A DNA stretch of 64,000 bases from Enterococcus sp. BWR-S5 (GTDB lineage Bacteria > Bacillota > Bacilli > Lactobacillales > Enterococcaceae), in the NCBI RefSeq assembly GCF_016745255.1, contig NZ_JADOEQ010000002.1:1-64000 (forward strand). Direction: 5' to 3'. The position numbers were made by a program, and so were the translations under genes. The notes below the pieces were generated by a model. It saw nothing but the letters and a program-made list of their open reading frames with translations, ran no database searches and was not told the origin of the DNA. Within the stretch, counting starts at the first letter, position 1, and each line of letters opens with the position of its first letter. Positions 37,762 to 46,501 of the stretch are shown here, piece after piece.

Positions 37762-37780
37762 AAAAAATCACCTCTACCTC

Positions 37781-37811
37781 TTGACTGTAACGTAACGTTA
37801 CAGTTTATTCT
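37781..37811 (+). promoter_or_regulatory. MerR-type promoter with 19-bp spacer and dyad
   Basis: -35 TTGACT (37781-37786), a 19-bp spacer and -10 TATTCT (37806-37811). The spacer region holds the dyad CTGTAACGTAACGTTACAG (37785-37803), with 9-bp arms around a central base. A long spacer with a centred dyad is the hallmark of MerR-activated promoters. It points to the ABC exporter genes. Confidence 0.88.
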
Positions 37812-38110
37812 ATATGAATCGCACGAAATTGTACACTACGCGAAAAGCGGCTATTGCTTTAGTTTAAACAATAGCAATCTTCTTTTTCGTCGTATTCATA
37901 TAAATGAATCGCACGAAAAAATCCATTGCACGAAAAATTGCCATTCGACTCGGATATTTTTACAGCTATATGGTACACATGCAAAGATAAGACTGAAGGT
38001 TCGGTAAAACATTCGATGCATTTCTATAAGCTAGTCACCTAAGTGCAATAGCAATCTTTTCTTTGTCCTATGTTTCGTTGCGTATAAATAACAAGCACTG
38101 CCGAAAAAAG
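37812..38110 (+). other. Long structured leader of the ABC exporter operon
   Basis: About 300 nt between the MerR-type promoter and the first exporter gene, with no open frame that I trust. GAATCGCACGAAA occurs at 37816-37828 and again at 37906-37918, and a variant TTGCACGAAA follows. The arms TATATGAAT-N3-ACGAAA (from 37811) and TTTCGT-N3-ATTCATATA (to about 37902) would pair around an inner CTATTG/CAATAG hairpin. AATAGCAATCTT also recurs (near 37870 and 38048). This may be a regulatory RNA or hold further protein sites. Confidence 0.5.
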
Positions 38111-38121
38111 GAGGAATAACT

Positions 38122-39858
38122 ATGAATCAACTGAAATTATTTTCTAAAAATCATTCCAGAGTAGTGGTTGGTGTCGTTGTTCTGATGGTTTTACAATCTT
38201 TCGGAACACTACTGGTTCCCCACTTTGTCGCAAACATTATCGACTACGGAATACTGGAAAAGGACCGACAGGCGATTTTAATCTATGGCGGCTGGATGCT
38301 GCTGACCGCATTGCTTACGGGTGTTCTTTCCATTTTATCCAGCTATTACTCTGCGCATCTGGCCGGTAAATTCGGTCATTTTTTGAGAGAAAAACTATTT
38401 CGTAAAACACAGGAGTTGTCCGTAACAGATGTCGAAGAATTCGGCACACCGACGCTGTTGGCACGAACAACCAGTGATATCAATAACATTCAACAAATTC
38501 TTATGATGACGTTGCAAATGATTTTGCCGGCTCCTTTGATTGTTCTCGCTTCAATCATACTAACCGGAACAGTCTCGATAACCATGATTTGGATACCGAT
38601 TGGCGCCATTATCCTATTCTCTGCTATTGCCTTAGTAGTCATTCGCCGAGCAGTTCCGCTGGCAGAAGTCATGCAGAAAAATGTGGATAAAATGATGCGT
38701 ATCCTAAGAGAAATGTACACAGGGGTCAAAGTGATTCGAGCATTTAATAAGAGTACGGATGAGAAACAGCGAACAGATGAAGCATTTACGGATTACTCGA
38801 AGGTAATGATTCGTGTCAATAAACTGTTTGCTGTTCTTAATCCCACCGTTAACCTCGTCATGGGTCTATCAATGACAGCGATTCTTGCCTTTGGCGGCTG
38901 GCTTAGCGGTGCAGGCCAGCTTCCCGTCGGTAGTATTACAGCTATCATCGAATACACCGTCCTAAGCTTATGGTTCATGACAATGGCAGCTATGGTTATC
39001 GTTATGATTCCTAAAGCACTGACTTCTCTAAACAGAATCGAAGAGGTTTTGACTACGGATAATGAAATCACAGATGGCAGTGAACAATTCACTGAACAAC
39101 CGACAAGTCTCGTCGCAGCTTTCAAGCATGTTGACTTTGCCTATGACGGTGCAGAAGAACCCGTCTTGAAGGATATCCACTTCGACATTCATCGAGGACA
39201 AATAACAGCGATTGTCGGCGGTACAGGCTCCGGGAAAAGCACCATCGCTAAAGCCCTGCTTCGCTTAAAGGATGCGGCACAAGGTTCTGTTGAATTTCTC
39301 GGTAAAGATGTTCGAGCGGTCACTCAACATGAGCTGCGAAATAGAATCAGCTATGTTCCTCAAAAGGCATTACTTTTCAGCGGAACAATTATGGATAATT
39401 TTCTTTTCGGTAACCCTACTGCCACAATGGAGGAGATTACACTCACCGCAGAGGTCGCCCAAGCAAAAGCCTTTATTGAGGGCCTTCCCAACCAATACCA
39501 ATCAACTGTTGCTCAAAAAGGAAGTAATTTTTCCGGTGGTCAAAAGCAGCGTCTAAGTATTGCACGAGCATTGATTAAACCGGCAGACCTCTACTTCTTC
39601 GATGACAGCTTCTCAGCATTGGATTACCAAACAGATGCCAAGTTACGAAAAGCATTAAAAACCTATTTGAAGGATACAGCTGTCGTTATTGTGGCTCAGC
39701 GTATCTCTACAATCAAGGATGCTGATCAGATTATCGTGTTGGATGAAGGAAAAATCGTTGGTAAAGGAACGCATACACAGCTGCTGGAAACCTGCCAAAC
39801 CTATCAGGAATTCGCCCTATCACAAGGAATGGAGGAAAGTACCCATGACAAAACATGA
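38122..39858 (+). CDS. ABC exporter half-transporter 1 (BmrC/LmrC-like)
   Basis: A 578-residue half-transporter: six membrane helices (residues 15-310) and an ATPase domain with Walker A GGTGSGKST, Q-loop YVPQKALLF, signature FSGGQKQRLSIARAL and Walker B YFFDDSFSALD. The catalytic Glu after Walker B is Asp. This is the known mark of the degenerate-site subunit in heterodimeric exporters such as BmrCD, LmrCD and TM287/288. It pairs with the next gene, whose start overlaps its last 14 nt. ATG with AAGGAGG. Expression should respond to the MerR regulator. Probable substrates are lipophilic drugs or peptides. Confidence 0.92.
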   Translation: MNQLKLFSKNHSRVVVGVVVLMVLQSFGTLLVPHFVANIIDYGILEKDRQAILIYGGWMLLTALLTGVLSILSSYYSAHLAGKFGHFLREKLFRKTQELSVTDVEEFGTPTLLARTTSDINNIQQILMMTLQMILPAPLIVLASIILTGTVSITMIWIPIGAIILFSAIALVVIRRAVPLAEVMQKNVDKMMRILREMYTGVKVIRAFNKSTDEKQRTDEAFTDYSKVMIRVNKLFAVLNPTVNLVMGLSMTAILAFGGWLSGAGQLPVGSITAIIEYTVLSLWFMTMAAMVIVMIPKALTSLNRIEEVLTTDNEITDGSEQFTEQPTSLVAAFKHVDFAYDGAEEPVLKDIHFDIHRGQITAIVGGTGSGKSTIAKALLRLKDAAQGSVEFLGKDVRAVTQHELRNRISYVPQKALLFSGTIMDNFLFGNPTATMEEITLTAEVAQAKAFIEGLPNQYQSTVAQKGSNFSGGQKQRLSIARALIKPADLYFFDDSFSALDYQTDAKLRKALKTYLKDTAVVIVAQRISTIKDADQIIVLDEGKIVGKGTHTQLLETCQTYQEFALSQGMEESTHDKT

Positions 39859-41644
39859 ACAACAAGAATCAATGGATTCACCGAAAGAACTGAAACAGAC
39901 CAGTCGCCGACTTTTAAAGCTTCTAGGTCAACAGAAAAGTAAGTTCCTGTTAATTATTTTCTCAGCTTTTTGCTTTGCCACACTCATGGCTGTCACTCCT
40001 TTAATTCTAGGCTGGGGATTGGACAATCTGATTGCTTTGATTCGTTCCGGAGACTTTTCTCTCGAAACATTCATCAGTGAATTGAAGCTGCCAGTTCTAT
40101 TGCTTCTTCTGAGCTGGGGAATGATTAGTCTTTTCTCCCTTTTACAGGAGTATACGATGGCGAGTGTCAGTGAAACACTCATATTGACGCTTCGTAAGCA
40201 AATTACCGGAAAGCTGAATAAGCTACCCATCCGTTTTTACGACCAATATAAGACAGGGGATATCCTCAGTCGGACGATTCTAGACCTTGATAAGGTTTCA
40301 GAAGTCTTACAAGTTGGTCTGATGCAACTGATTACTTCAGTTATCAGCATTGTCTTCGGCGTTATCGCCATGCTGATTTTAAGTCCCCTTTTGACACTCG
40401 GCATTTTATTCATTTTGCTGCTGAGCAGTTACGTGACGAAAAAGCTGGCGATGAAAAACCAGGCTTATTTTGCTGAAAATCAACTTGCGTTGGGTGAAGT
40501 CGGAGCTAAGGCTGAAGAGTTGTATTCAGGAAATCTGGTCATCAAGGCGTACAATCAGCAGCACATGGTTCAAGAAGAAATGGATGCGCTAAATGACAGA
40601 CAGTTTGAAGCCTTCCGCAAAGCGCAGTTTGTCAGCTTTGCCATCAATCCGCTAATTCGTTTCATCAATCAAATCGGCTTCGTAATCAGTGCCGTTGTTG
40701 GTGGCTTTCTGGTCATCAGCGGACAGCTTTCGATTGGTTTGATACAAGCTTACTTGCAATATATCAATCAAGTATCCGAGCCAGTCACACAAGCATCCTA
40801 TATCATCAATACACTGCAAAGTGCATTAGCTGCGTTGGAAAGGATTTTTGAAATCTTAGATGCCGCTGAAGAAGTGGAAACAGCTGAACCGCTGCCAGTA
40901 CCGGAAACAATTAATGGCGATGTCTCTTTTCAGCACATCGCTTTTGGCTACACACCGGAAAAACAGCTGATGAAGGATGTTAGTTTTACAGTCAAGCCTA
41001 AGCAAAGTGTAGCGATTGTCGGTCCTACCGGTGCCGGAAAAACAACGATGATTAATTTGCTGATGCGTTTCTATCCATTGAATGGCGGGCAAATCAACGT
41101 TGACAACATCGATATTTCCAGATTTTCATCTGCTGACATTCGCCAAAAATTCGGCATGGTCCTTCAAGATACTTGGCTTTATCAAGGTACAATTGCCGAA
41201 AACATCGCTTATGGAAAACCAAATGCCTCCAGACCTGAAGTCATTGCGGCTGCCAAAGCAGCTCAGTGTGATCATTTTATCCGCACATTGCCTCAGGGAT
41301 ATGACACATTGATTTCTTCTGAAGGAAATGAGATTTCTCAAGGACAGCAACAGCTATTAACCATTGCCAGAGCAATTTTAGCTGATCCAAGTATTCTGAT
41401 TTTGGATGAAGCGACTTCCAGCGTAGACACACGTACAGAAAAGCTCATCCAACAAGCGATGGATCATCTGACCCAGGGACGAACCAGCTTCATTATCGCT
41501 CACCGTTTGTCCACAATTAAAAATGCGGACTTGATTCTTGTCATGAAGGATGGCGATATCATTGAAAAAGGTACCCATCAACAGCTGTTGAGTCAAGAAT
41601 CCTTTTATGCCAATCTCTATAATAGTCAATTCGCTTCGACCTAA
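39845..41644 (+). CDS. ABC exporter half-transporter 2 (BmrD/LmrD-like)
   Basis: A 599-residue half-transporter: six membrane helices (about 45-340), then an ATPase with Walker A GPTGAGKTT, Q-loop VLQDTWLYQGTI and Walker B ILILDEATSSVD with the intact catalytic Glu. The signature is degenerate, ISQGQQQLLTIARAI instead of LSGGQ. Intact Glu here and Asp in the partner give one active and one degenerate ATP site, as expected for a heterodimer. The start is ATG 39845 with GGAGGAAAG; the frame is open further upstream inside the first gene, but without a ribosome site. Efflux of toxic compounds is inferred from family and MerR control. Confidence 0.92.
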   Translation: MTKHEQQESMDSPKELKQTSRRLLKLLGQQKSKFLLIIFSAFCFATLMAVTPLILGWGLDNLIALIRSGDFSLETFISELKLPVLLLLLSWGMISLFSLLQEYTMASVSETLILTLRKQITGKLNKLPIRFYDQYKTGDILSRTILDLDKVSEVLQVGLMQLITSVISIVFGVIAMLILSPLLTLGILFILLLSSYVTKKLAMKNQAYFAENQLALGEVGAKAEELYSGNLVIKAYNQQHMVQEEMDALNDRQFEAFRKAQFVSFAINPLIRFINQIGFVISAVVGGFLVISGQLSIGLIQAYLQYINQVSEPVTQASYIINTLQSALAALERIFEILDAAEEVETAEPLPVPETINGDVSFQHIAFGYTPEKQLMKDVSFTVKPKQSVAIVGPTGAGKTTMINLLMRFYPLNGGQINVDNIDISRFSSADIRQKFGMVLQDTWLYQGTIAENIAYGKPNASRPEVIAAAKAAQCDHFIRTLPQGYDTLISSEGNEISQGQQQLLTIARAILADPSILILDEATSSVDTRTEKLIQQAMDHLTQGRTSFIIAHRLSTIKNADLILVMKDGDIIEKGTHQQLLSQESFYANLYNSQFAST

Positions 41645-41667
41645 AAAGCAGAGGTTGTGATAAAAGC

Positions 41668-41839
41668 GTCTGGGATATAAATAGTTTCCCAGACTCATCA
41701 TGTACTCATATCCGAATAAACGGTGGGACAGAAGCAACTTCTTCGACAATAAGCCGAAATTTAGCAAAAATTTGTGATACAATTTTCGTAAATTCAGTCT
41801 TATTGCTTGAAGCTAACCGCTTCTGTTCCAACCTCTTTT
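41668..41839. repeat. Dispersed inverted-repeat element, copy 2
   Basis: Second copy of the element at 18038-18210, in the same orientation. The core at 41707-41838 differs from copy 1 at only two or three positions by eye. It also starts with a GTCTGGGA/TCCCAGAC hairpin (41668-41695). An AGAGGTTG near 41651 mirrors the CAACCTCT at the right end. As in copy 1, its right end abuts the 3' end of a minus-strand gene. It lies between the ABC operon and the type VII lipase module. Confidence 0.88.
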
Positions 41840-41856
41840 TCTATCTCATCCAAATT

Positions 41857-42114
41857 TCAAACTCCTTTGAACGATTCGCTATGTTTTTCCAAAGACTCCT
41901 GGGCCTTCTTTCCGAATTGTCCTTTTATTGAACTGCCGAGGCTTTCAGCCGTTCCTTGGATACTTTTCTTTAAGGACTCAATTTCTTCTTCTGTAGAGTC
42001 TTCAATTTCTTTATTATTCTTGGCGCTTTCTTGGCAAGCAGAACCAGCAGCTGACACTCGAATCATTAGCTTTTCGCCCGTCTTGCGTAATTCTTTTAAT
42101 ACATCATCTACCAC
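41857..42114 (-). CDS. DUF5344-like (YwqI/TlaA-type) type VII secretion partner
   Basis: An 85-residue helical protein without signal peptide, rich in Glu, Lys and Ser, with a helix-turn-helix-like layout (LKELRKTGEKLMIRVSAAGSACQ, then EEEIESLKKSIQGTAESLG). It resembles DUF5344 proteins, which are WXG100-like helpers that bind the helical domain of type VII secreted toxins and target them to the secretion machine. It is the last gene of the four-gene module and overlaps the DUF5082-like gene by 7 nt. In Staphylococcus aureus TlaA plays this part for the lipase TslA. Confidence 0.7.
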   Translation of the reverse strand: MVDDVLKELRKTGEKLMIRVSAAGSACQESAKNNKEIEDSTEEEIESLKKSIQGTAESLGSSIKGQFGKKAQESLEKHSESFKGV

Positions 42115-42455
42115 CCAGAAGTTTCCTCCTTTTTATCTTCTTTCTGTTCCGATACTTTCAGATAATTGCGGCGATAATCCGATTCTATATCCTCTAACTC
42201 ATTATCCAATTTTTTAATTTCTCTCTGGCAGTTATCTTGAAAATCGTCTCCAAGCCCAGCTAACACTCGTAAGCCATCGTAAAGGGCTGATTGGTCATCT
42301 GAAATCATTTTTATGTAGTATCTACTGGACTCAGCGATATCTTCCAAAATCTGTACGCCTTTTTGTTTTGCCTGTCGCAGCTCATCTAGTCTGTCTTCAT
42401 AATGCTTCTTTTGCTTTGAATAATCTTCTTCTAACTGTTCGACCGTCTGTCTCAA
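42108..42455 (-). CDS. DUF5082-like (YwqH/TlaB-type) type VII secretion partner
   Basis: A 115-residue, almost fully coiled-coil protein (LEEDYSKQKKHYEDRLDELRQA through IKKLDNELEDIESDYRRNY) without a signal peptide. The length and heptad pattern fit DUF5082/YwqH proteins, which pair with DUF5344 proteins as chaperone-like partners of type VII effectors. It lies 19 nt after the lipase gene with AAAGGAGG before its start and overlaps the next gene. The pair would bind the C-terminal helical domain of the lipase. Confidence 0.72.
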   Translation of the reverse strand: MRQTVEQLEEDYSKQKKHYEDRLDELRQAKQKGVQILEDIAESSRYYIKMISDDQSALYDGLRVLAGLGDDFQDNCQREIKKLDNELEDIESDYRRNYLKVSEQKEDKKEETSGW

Positions 42456-42474
42456 TCGTCTGCCTCCTTTATCC

Positions 42475-43674
42475 TTAAATCTGACTGGCTAACTCCTGAT
42501 CGCTGCTAACTAATTTTGAAATACTGGCTTTTATCTCTGTGATAAGAGAAGTATATTCAACGGTTTGGCTGTCGATTTTAGCGATTTTCTCCTTGTATTT
42601 TGAGGCAGGTGCGTCAACGATTGTTTGCTTGGAAGCACCTCCCGATTCCAACGCCTCAATCTCTTCTGCATAACTTAGGGTTGTGCCAATATTTTGTGCC
42701 GCTTGTTCTGTTTTTTGCCAGAGTTCCTCGGCCTTCGTGATACCATCTTGATATTTCTTTTTGAGTGATGTTGAAATAGTTTCGTTCATTCTTGCAACTG
42801 TCTCCACCACAAGAAGTGCCTCACTGTCATCTAAATAAATCTGTTCATTGGCAGACAATCCACCACTAGCAGTAAATTTCTGTTTTAATTGAAACAATGC
42901 CCATTTACCTAAAGAAGCCTGATAAGCAATTTGGGACATTTTTACGGTTGGGCTACTCGTTTCTTCAAAAATGACAGCGCCGTTTTTATCGAATTTCCAG
43001 TCTTTGATACCGTGACTATCTCCATCAAACCAAAAGACAGTGCCAAAATCTGTAATTTTTTCTCGATTATTCCCATCTAAATAGTTAACAGTAGAATCAT
43101 CTAATCTGCGGTAATTTTTGAATAGATGAGGATTTTCCATCATGAATTTCTTTTCATCTTCATCAAGTGAGTCATACAAAAACCAGCCATTAAAAACAGT
43201 TGTCGGAATTTTATATTTTGCGCCAACTTTGAGCATATATGCACCTTGACTGTACCCACTTAATTGAGTTACGTTATATCCTTGTGTGTTGATTACAAAA
43301 TTCACGAAATCATCCGCTTGTTTAGTTTGGAGTGAACCACCGCCACTAGTGTTTTTTGCAGTAACTGCTGTAACCAAATCAACAGGGTTTTTCCAATCTG
43401 GGTTTGTGCCTGCCGAGATAATGGCTACGTTATTAATATCTCCTTGCGGATATTCTTTCGTGATAGGCGCAACCGCAAATCCTTGGTAACCGTTGTTGTC
43501 GATATCGGCTGAGGCAACGACTTTAAAATCTTTTCCTACAACTGTCAACTGATTTTCTTCTTTGCCCGTTAACTCATTGTCTGGTTTTGCAACATAAGTT
43601 ATTTTTTTATCATAATCTGGGTCGGCATAATAAGCCTCTTGATTCAATTTATTTAGGACTTCATCTGTATACAA
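42475..43674 (-). CDS. Type VII secreted lipase-like toxin with reverse domain order (TslA-like)
   Basis: A 399-residue protein without signal peptide. Residues about 1-265 form an alpha/beta-hydrolase lipase domain with the nucleophile elbow GYSQG (Ser142) and a likely catalytic Asp/His in FDGDSHGIKDW (His221). Residues about 270-399 are helical and LXG-like. Toxins of the LXG class normally have the helical targeting domain first. The lipase-first order is that of S. aureus TslA, a type VII secreted phospholipase. The neighbours match too: two small helical partners follow and a cystatin-like membrane protein precedes. The start is TTG 43674, immediately after the upstream stop, with GAGGAGG. 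No secretion machine genes lie in this window. Confidence 0.78.
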   Translation of the reverse strand: MYTDEVLNKLNQEAYYADPDYDKKITYVAKPDNELTGKEENQLTVVGKDFKVVASADIDNNGYQGFAVAPITKEYPQGDINNVAIISAGTNPDWKNPVDLVTAVTAKNTSGGGSLQTKQADDFVNFVINTQGYNVTQLSGYSQGAYMLKVGAKYKIPTTVFNGWFLYDSLDEDEKKFMMENPHLFKNYRRLDDSTVNYLDGNNREKITDFGTVFWFDGDSHGIKDWKFDKNGAVIFEETSSPTVKMSQIAYQASLGKWALFQLKQKFTASGGLSANEQIYLDDSEALLVVETVARMNETISTSLKKKYQDGITKAEELWQKTEQAAQNIGTTLSYAEEIEALESGGASKQTIVDAPASKYKEKIAKIDSQTVEYTSLITEIKASISKLVSSDQELASQI

Positions 43675-44061
43675 TCAGATTTCCTCCTCACTCGAATCGC
43701 TATAAACGACTTTAATTTTATTTTCTGTTAGACCTTTTTCTGGAGCTTTCCCGCCGTATGTTTGTAAGGAAGTATCCTCAAAATCTGGAGGTAAAACAAT
43801 ACTTAGATTTTTATTGTCCTTATCCGTAATAATATTCACACTTACCCCAGTGATATTAGCAAGCCAATTTTCACTTGTAACTTCCGAAAAACGAATCTCT
43901 TCAATATCTACAAAAGTATTTTTTATCTGTTTTGCTACAACCTTTTCCCACTCAACAACTTGAGCCTCCTTTTTTTTCTGTTGAAACATATAAAAACCTC
44001 CCCCAACACTCGCTATTAGTAATAACACAACAATTGCGCTTATAATCATTTTTTTCTTCAT
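43675..44061 (-). CDS. Membrane-anchored immunity protein candidate (TilA-like, cystatin-like fold)
   Basis: A 128-residue protein with an N-terminal membrane anchor (residues 4-26), a short basic stretch, then about 95 extracytoplasmic residues. The pattern VAKQIKNTFVDIEEIRFSEV is typical of DUF4467/DUF1433-like cystatin-fold proteins. S. aureus TilA, the lipoprotein that protects against TslA, has such a domain. Here the anchor lacks a lipobox Cys, so it is a single-pass membrane protein rather than a lipoprotein. It is first in the module, directly before the lipase gene (no spacer), as an antidote should be. The assignment rests on context. Confidence 0.65.
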   Translation of the reverse strand: MKKKMIISAIVVLLLIASVGGGFYMFQQKKKEAQVVEWEKVVAKQIKNTFVDIEEIRFSEVTSENWLANITGVSVNIITDKDNKNLSIVLPPDFEDTSLQTYGGKAPEKGLTENKIKVVYSDSSEEEI

Positions 44062-44198
44062 CGAATTATCCTTAATGTTATTTTTTTAATTCGCAAACAG
44101 TAATTTTATTATACTTATAGTTAAAGTTAAAGTCTATCTATCAAAAATCGTCAGTTTTGTTAGTACGTTAGATGATTTAGATTTAACAGCATAAAAAG

Positions 44199-44227
44199 AC
44201 CAGACAAGAGTTCATTTCTTGTCTGGT
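44199..44227. terminator. Terminator near the helicase 3' end
   Basis: An 11-bp stem ACCAGACAAGA/TCTTGTCTGGT. On the minus strand it is followed by CTTTTTATG, about 100 nt after the helicase gene ends. Confidence 0.75.
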
Positions 44228-44329
44228 TATTTGTCTGGCTATAAATTAAATATTTAGTGTTTTAACTGTAGGCTTCATTCGGTTTTAAAGGACCAGGACA
44301 TATTAATATCCCAGTCTCTTTTCATTCTT

Positions 44330-46501
44330 CTATTCCGCCAACAATGCCGGCAACTCTTTTCGATACGTTACAAACAGCTGTTTCATCGCACGGGAAATCG
44401 CCGTATAAAGAATTTTGATTTCTCTATCTGTTTGATAATTTTCTGCCGATACATCATAAAGCAGGACATGGTCGAATTCCAAGCCTTTAGATAAGCTGAT
44501 TGGTAAAATAGCTGTATTCGGCAGCTTCAAGCCTTTATCAGCCAGCGCGGCTTCAATCGCTTCAACCTCTTCTTCATCTTTTGTGATAATCGTCAGTTGC
44601 GCATCGGCCTCATCTAACTGTTTGATAACCTCTGATATCAATTGGATAAATTCCTCCATCGAATCGAAGGACAGAAATTCCGGTTCCGTCCCATCTTTTC
44701 TAATCGGAATAATGTCCATTTTTCGCTCATCAGTCACTAATTGACTAAACAGTTTGGTAATGGAACCGCTGGAGCGGTAGCTGTACAATAAATCATAGCG
44801 TTGAACCGACAGCTCACGTTCAGTAAAGGCTGCTTTGATTGTTTCAAAGGAAATACTAGAATTGAAAATCGCCTGATTCTCATCTCCTACCATAGTGAAT
44901 GCACTCTTCTCAAACAAGTCAAACAGCAGACTGAGCTGTGCCGGTGTATAATCCTGTACCTCGTCAATCAAAATGAACTTCATCGGCTCTACTTCAGCTT
45001 TCTCGACCAAATTATGTTGGATTGTTTGTAGCACGACTGCTTCATCTAACGTCAAACTATCTTGATATGTGTACTCATAGGGATGTCCCTCATAACTCTC
45101 AAAGATTTTTTCAAAGAAAAATGCGGTATCCAGCCAACGATTCTCTTCAATCGCCTTGGTGATACTACGGTATCTTTTTCGCAGCAGCTTTTTCCCATAG
45201 CTATAGAGATTGCGCTCCGTATCCTCTGAAATGATTTCGCCAAAGTATTTCTGTTGCAGCTCTTCTGATAACGATAAAATTTGATTTTGAATTTCATGGC
45301 TCTTCGCTTGCTTGAGTAAGCGGCTCTCCCAGTAGCTTTTAAGCTGTGTCTTTGTCGCTTGAATCTTGTCGATTAGGCGTGGATAGTTCGGTGTTGCATG
45401 GTAAATTTCGGCAATTTTTTCTTTTGAAATAACCGTTTTTCCTTTTCGATCCAGTCCTTTGATGAAATCATCGCTTGAAAGAAACAGCTCATCCGCTTGC
45501 TTGATGTAATCGACATACTCTTGACTGCGTAAAATATCCGTATGCTTGTCATGCTTCGCCTGGCTGATCCGATGGAAGTATTCTTCCTCTTGCTCGAGCT
45601 CCTCCGCTGAAAGGCGTTGGATGAATTGAAGAACCGTCAAGTTTAATGGGTTTCGCTCCCCTAAAGAAGGTAGGACATTTGAGATATACTCAATGAATTT
45701 TCTATTTGGAGACAAAATCAAAATATTATCGACAGTAATCGTTTGACGATACAGATACAGCAAATACGCAATCCGCTGCATAATCGTCGATGTTTTTCCG
45801 CTTCCGGCAATCCCATTAACCAAAATATTCTTATTTTTCGTATCACGGATAATCACATTCTGTTCTTTTTGAATCGTCGACGTGATATCCTTCATTTCAT
45901 TGGTGGAATCCTGCTCCAAGGCCTCCAAAAGTACATCATCTTGAATCGCAACAGATGTATCAAAGAACTTAATCAGCCGATCTCTTTCTAAAATGAATTG
46001 ACGTCTGTTCTCTATCGCTACCTCGATATCGTTTTTATTCACTGAATAAGAAGACGGTCCAATTGTGTTATTGTAGAACAGCTCAGCAATCGGGGAGCGC
46101 CAATCATAAATCAGATTGTTGCTCTGCTCGTCCGCAAAATTATTGATACCGATGTAAAAATCCTCTAGCTCCTCATCATCCAAAAAATCAACCGTAATTT
46201 TCCCAAAGTAAGGAGCTGACAGTAATCTTTTTACTTTCTCCAGCAGTACTGTTGCAGTTTGCAGCTTAATGTTCATCTGATCGATTTCCCGATTTTTCAT
46301 TTCCAATACCGCAAAGGTGTCCAGATTATCGGTGATATTTTCAAAGTTGAGGCTGATATCACTCGTCATTCCTTTGAGTGAATTGACACCATCTTCCTTT
46401 GCATGCTCCAGAAGCTCTTCCAGCTCCACTTGCTTTTCCAACAGCTTCGTGTAGACCCTTTTCAAATACTGCTCTTCCAATTGTTTTTCTGTGATGGACA
46501 T
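44330..46501 (-). CDS. helD: HelD-type superfamily 1 helicase/ATPase
   Basis: A 723-residue UvrD/Rep-like ATPase. The N-terminal coiled coil (about 1-90) is typical of HelD, which inserts into the RNA polymerase channels. The helicase core follows with Walker A NGIAGSGKTS (about 230), DEVQDYTPAQ (Walker B, about 510), QRYDLLYSYRSS and the C-terminal LSKGLEFDHV and YTAISRAMKQL motifs. HelD frees stalled RNA polymerase from DNA and is linked to rifampicin tolerance in some species. I use ATG 46501 with GGAG 7 nt upstream, not the GTG at 46507. Single gene. Confidence 0.9.
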   Translation of the reverse strand: MSITEKQLEEQYLKRVYTKLLEKQVELEELLEHAKEDGVNSLKGMTSDISLNFENITDNLDTFAVLEMKNREIDQMNIKLQTATVLLEKVKRLLSAPYFGKITVDFLDDEELEDFYIGINNFADEQSNNLIYDWRSPIAELFYNNTIGPSSYSVNKNDIEVAIENRRQFILERDRLIKFFDTSVAIQDDVLLEALEQDSTNEMKDITSTIQKEQNVIIRDTKNKNILVNGIAGSGKTSTIMQRIAYLLYLYRQTITVDNILILSPNRKFIEYISNVLPSLGERNPLNLTVLQFIQRLSAEELEQEEEYFHRISQAKHDKHTDILRSQEYVDYIKQADELFLSSDDFIKGLDRKGKTVISKEKIAEIYHATPNYPRLIDKIQATKTQLKSYWESRLLKQAKSHEIQNQILSLSEELQQKYFGEIISEDTERNLYSYGKKLLRKRYRSITKAIEENRWLDTAFFFEKIFESYEGHPYEYTYQDSLTLDEAVVLQTIQHNLVEKAEVEPMKFILIDEVQDYTPAQLSLLFDLFEKSAFTMVGDENQAIFNSSISFETIKAAFTERELSVQRYDLLYSYRSSGSITKLFSQLVTDERKMDIIPIRKDGTEPEFLSFDSMEEFIQLISEVIKQLDEADAQLTIITKDEEEVEAIEAALADKGLKLPNTAILPISLSKGLEFDHVLLYDVSAENYQTDREIKILYTAISRAMKQLFVTYRKELPALLAE

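Noticed and set aside
38472-39125. Minus-strand hydrophobic frames opposite the first exporter gene
   Set aside because: Antisense of transmembrane helices commonly gives hydrophobic open frames; no start signals.
41378-41782. 134-codon minus-strand frame running from the second exporter gene into the repeat element
   Set aside because: It is antisense to a clear ABC ATPase domain and its start lies in the non-coding dispersed repeat; no ribosome site.
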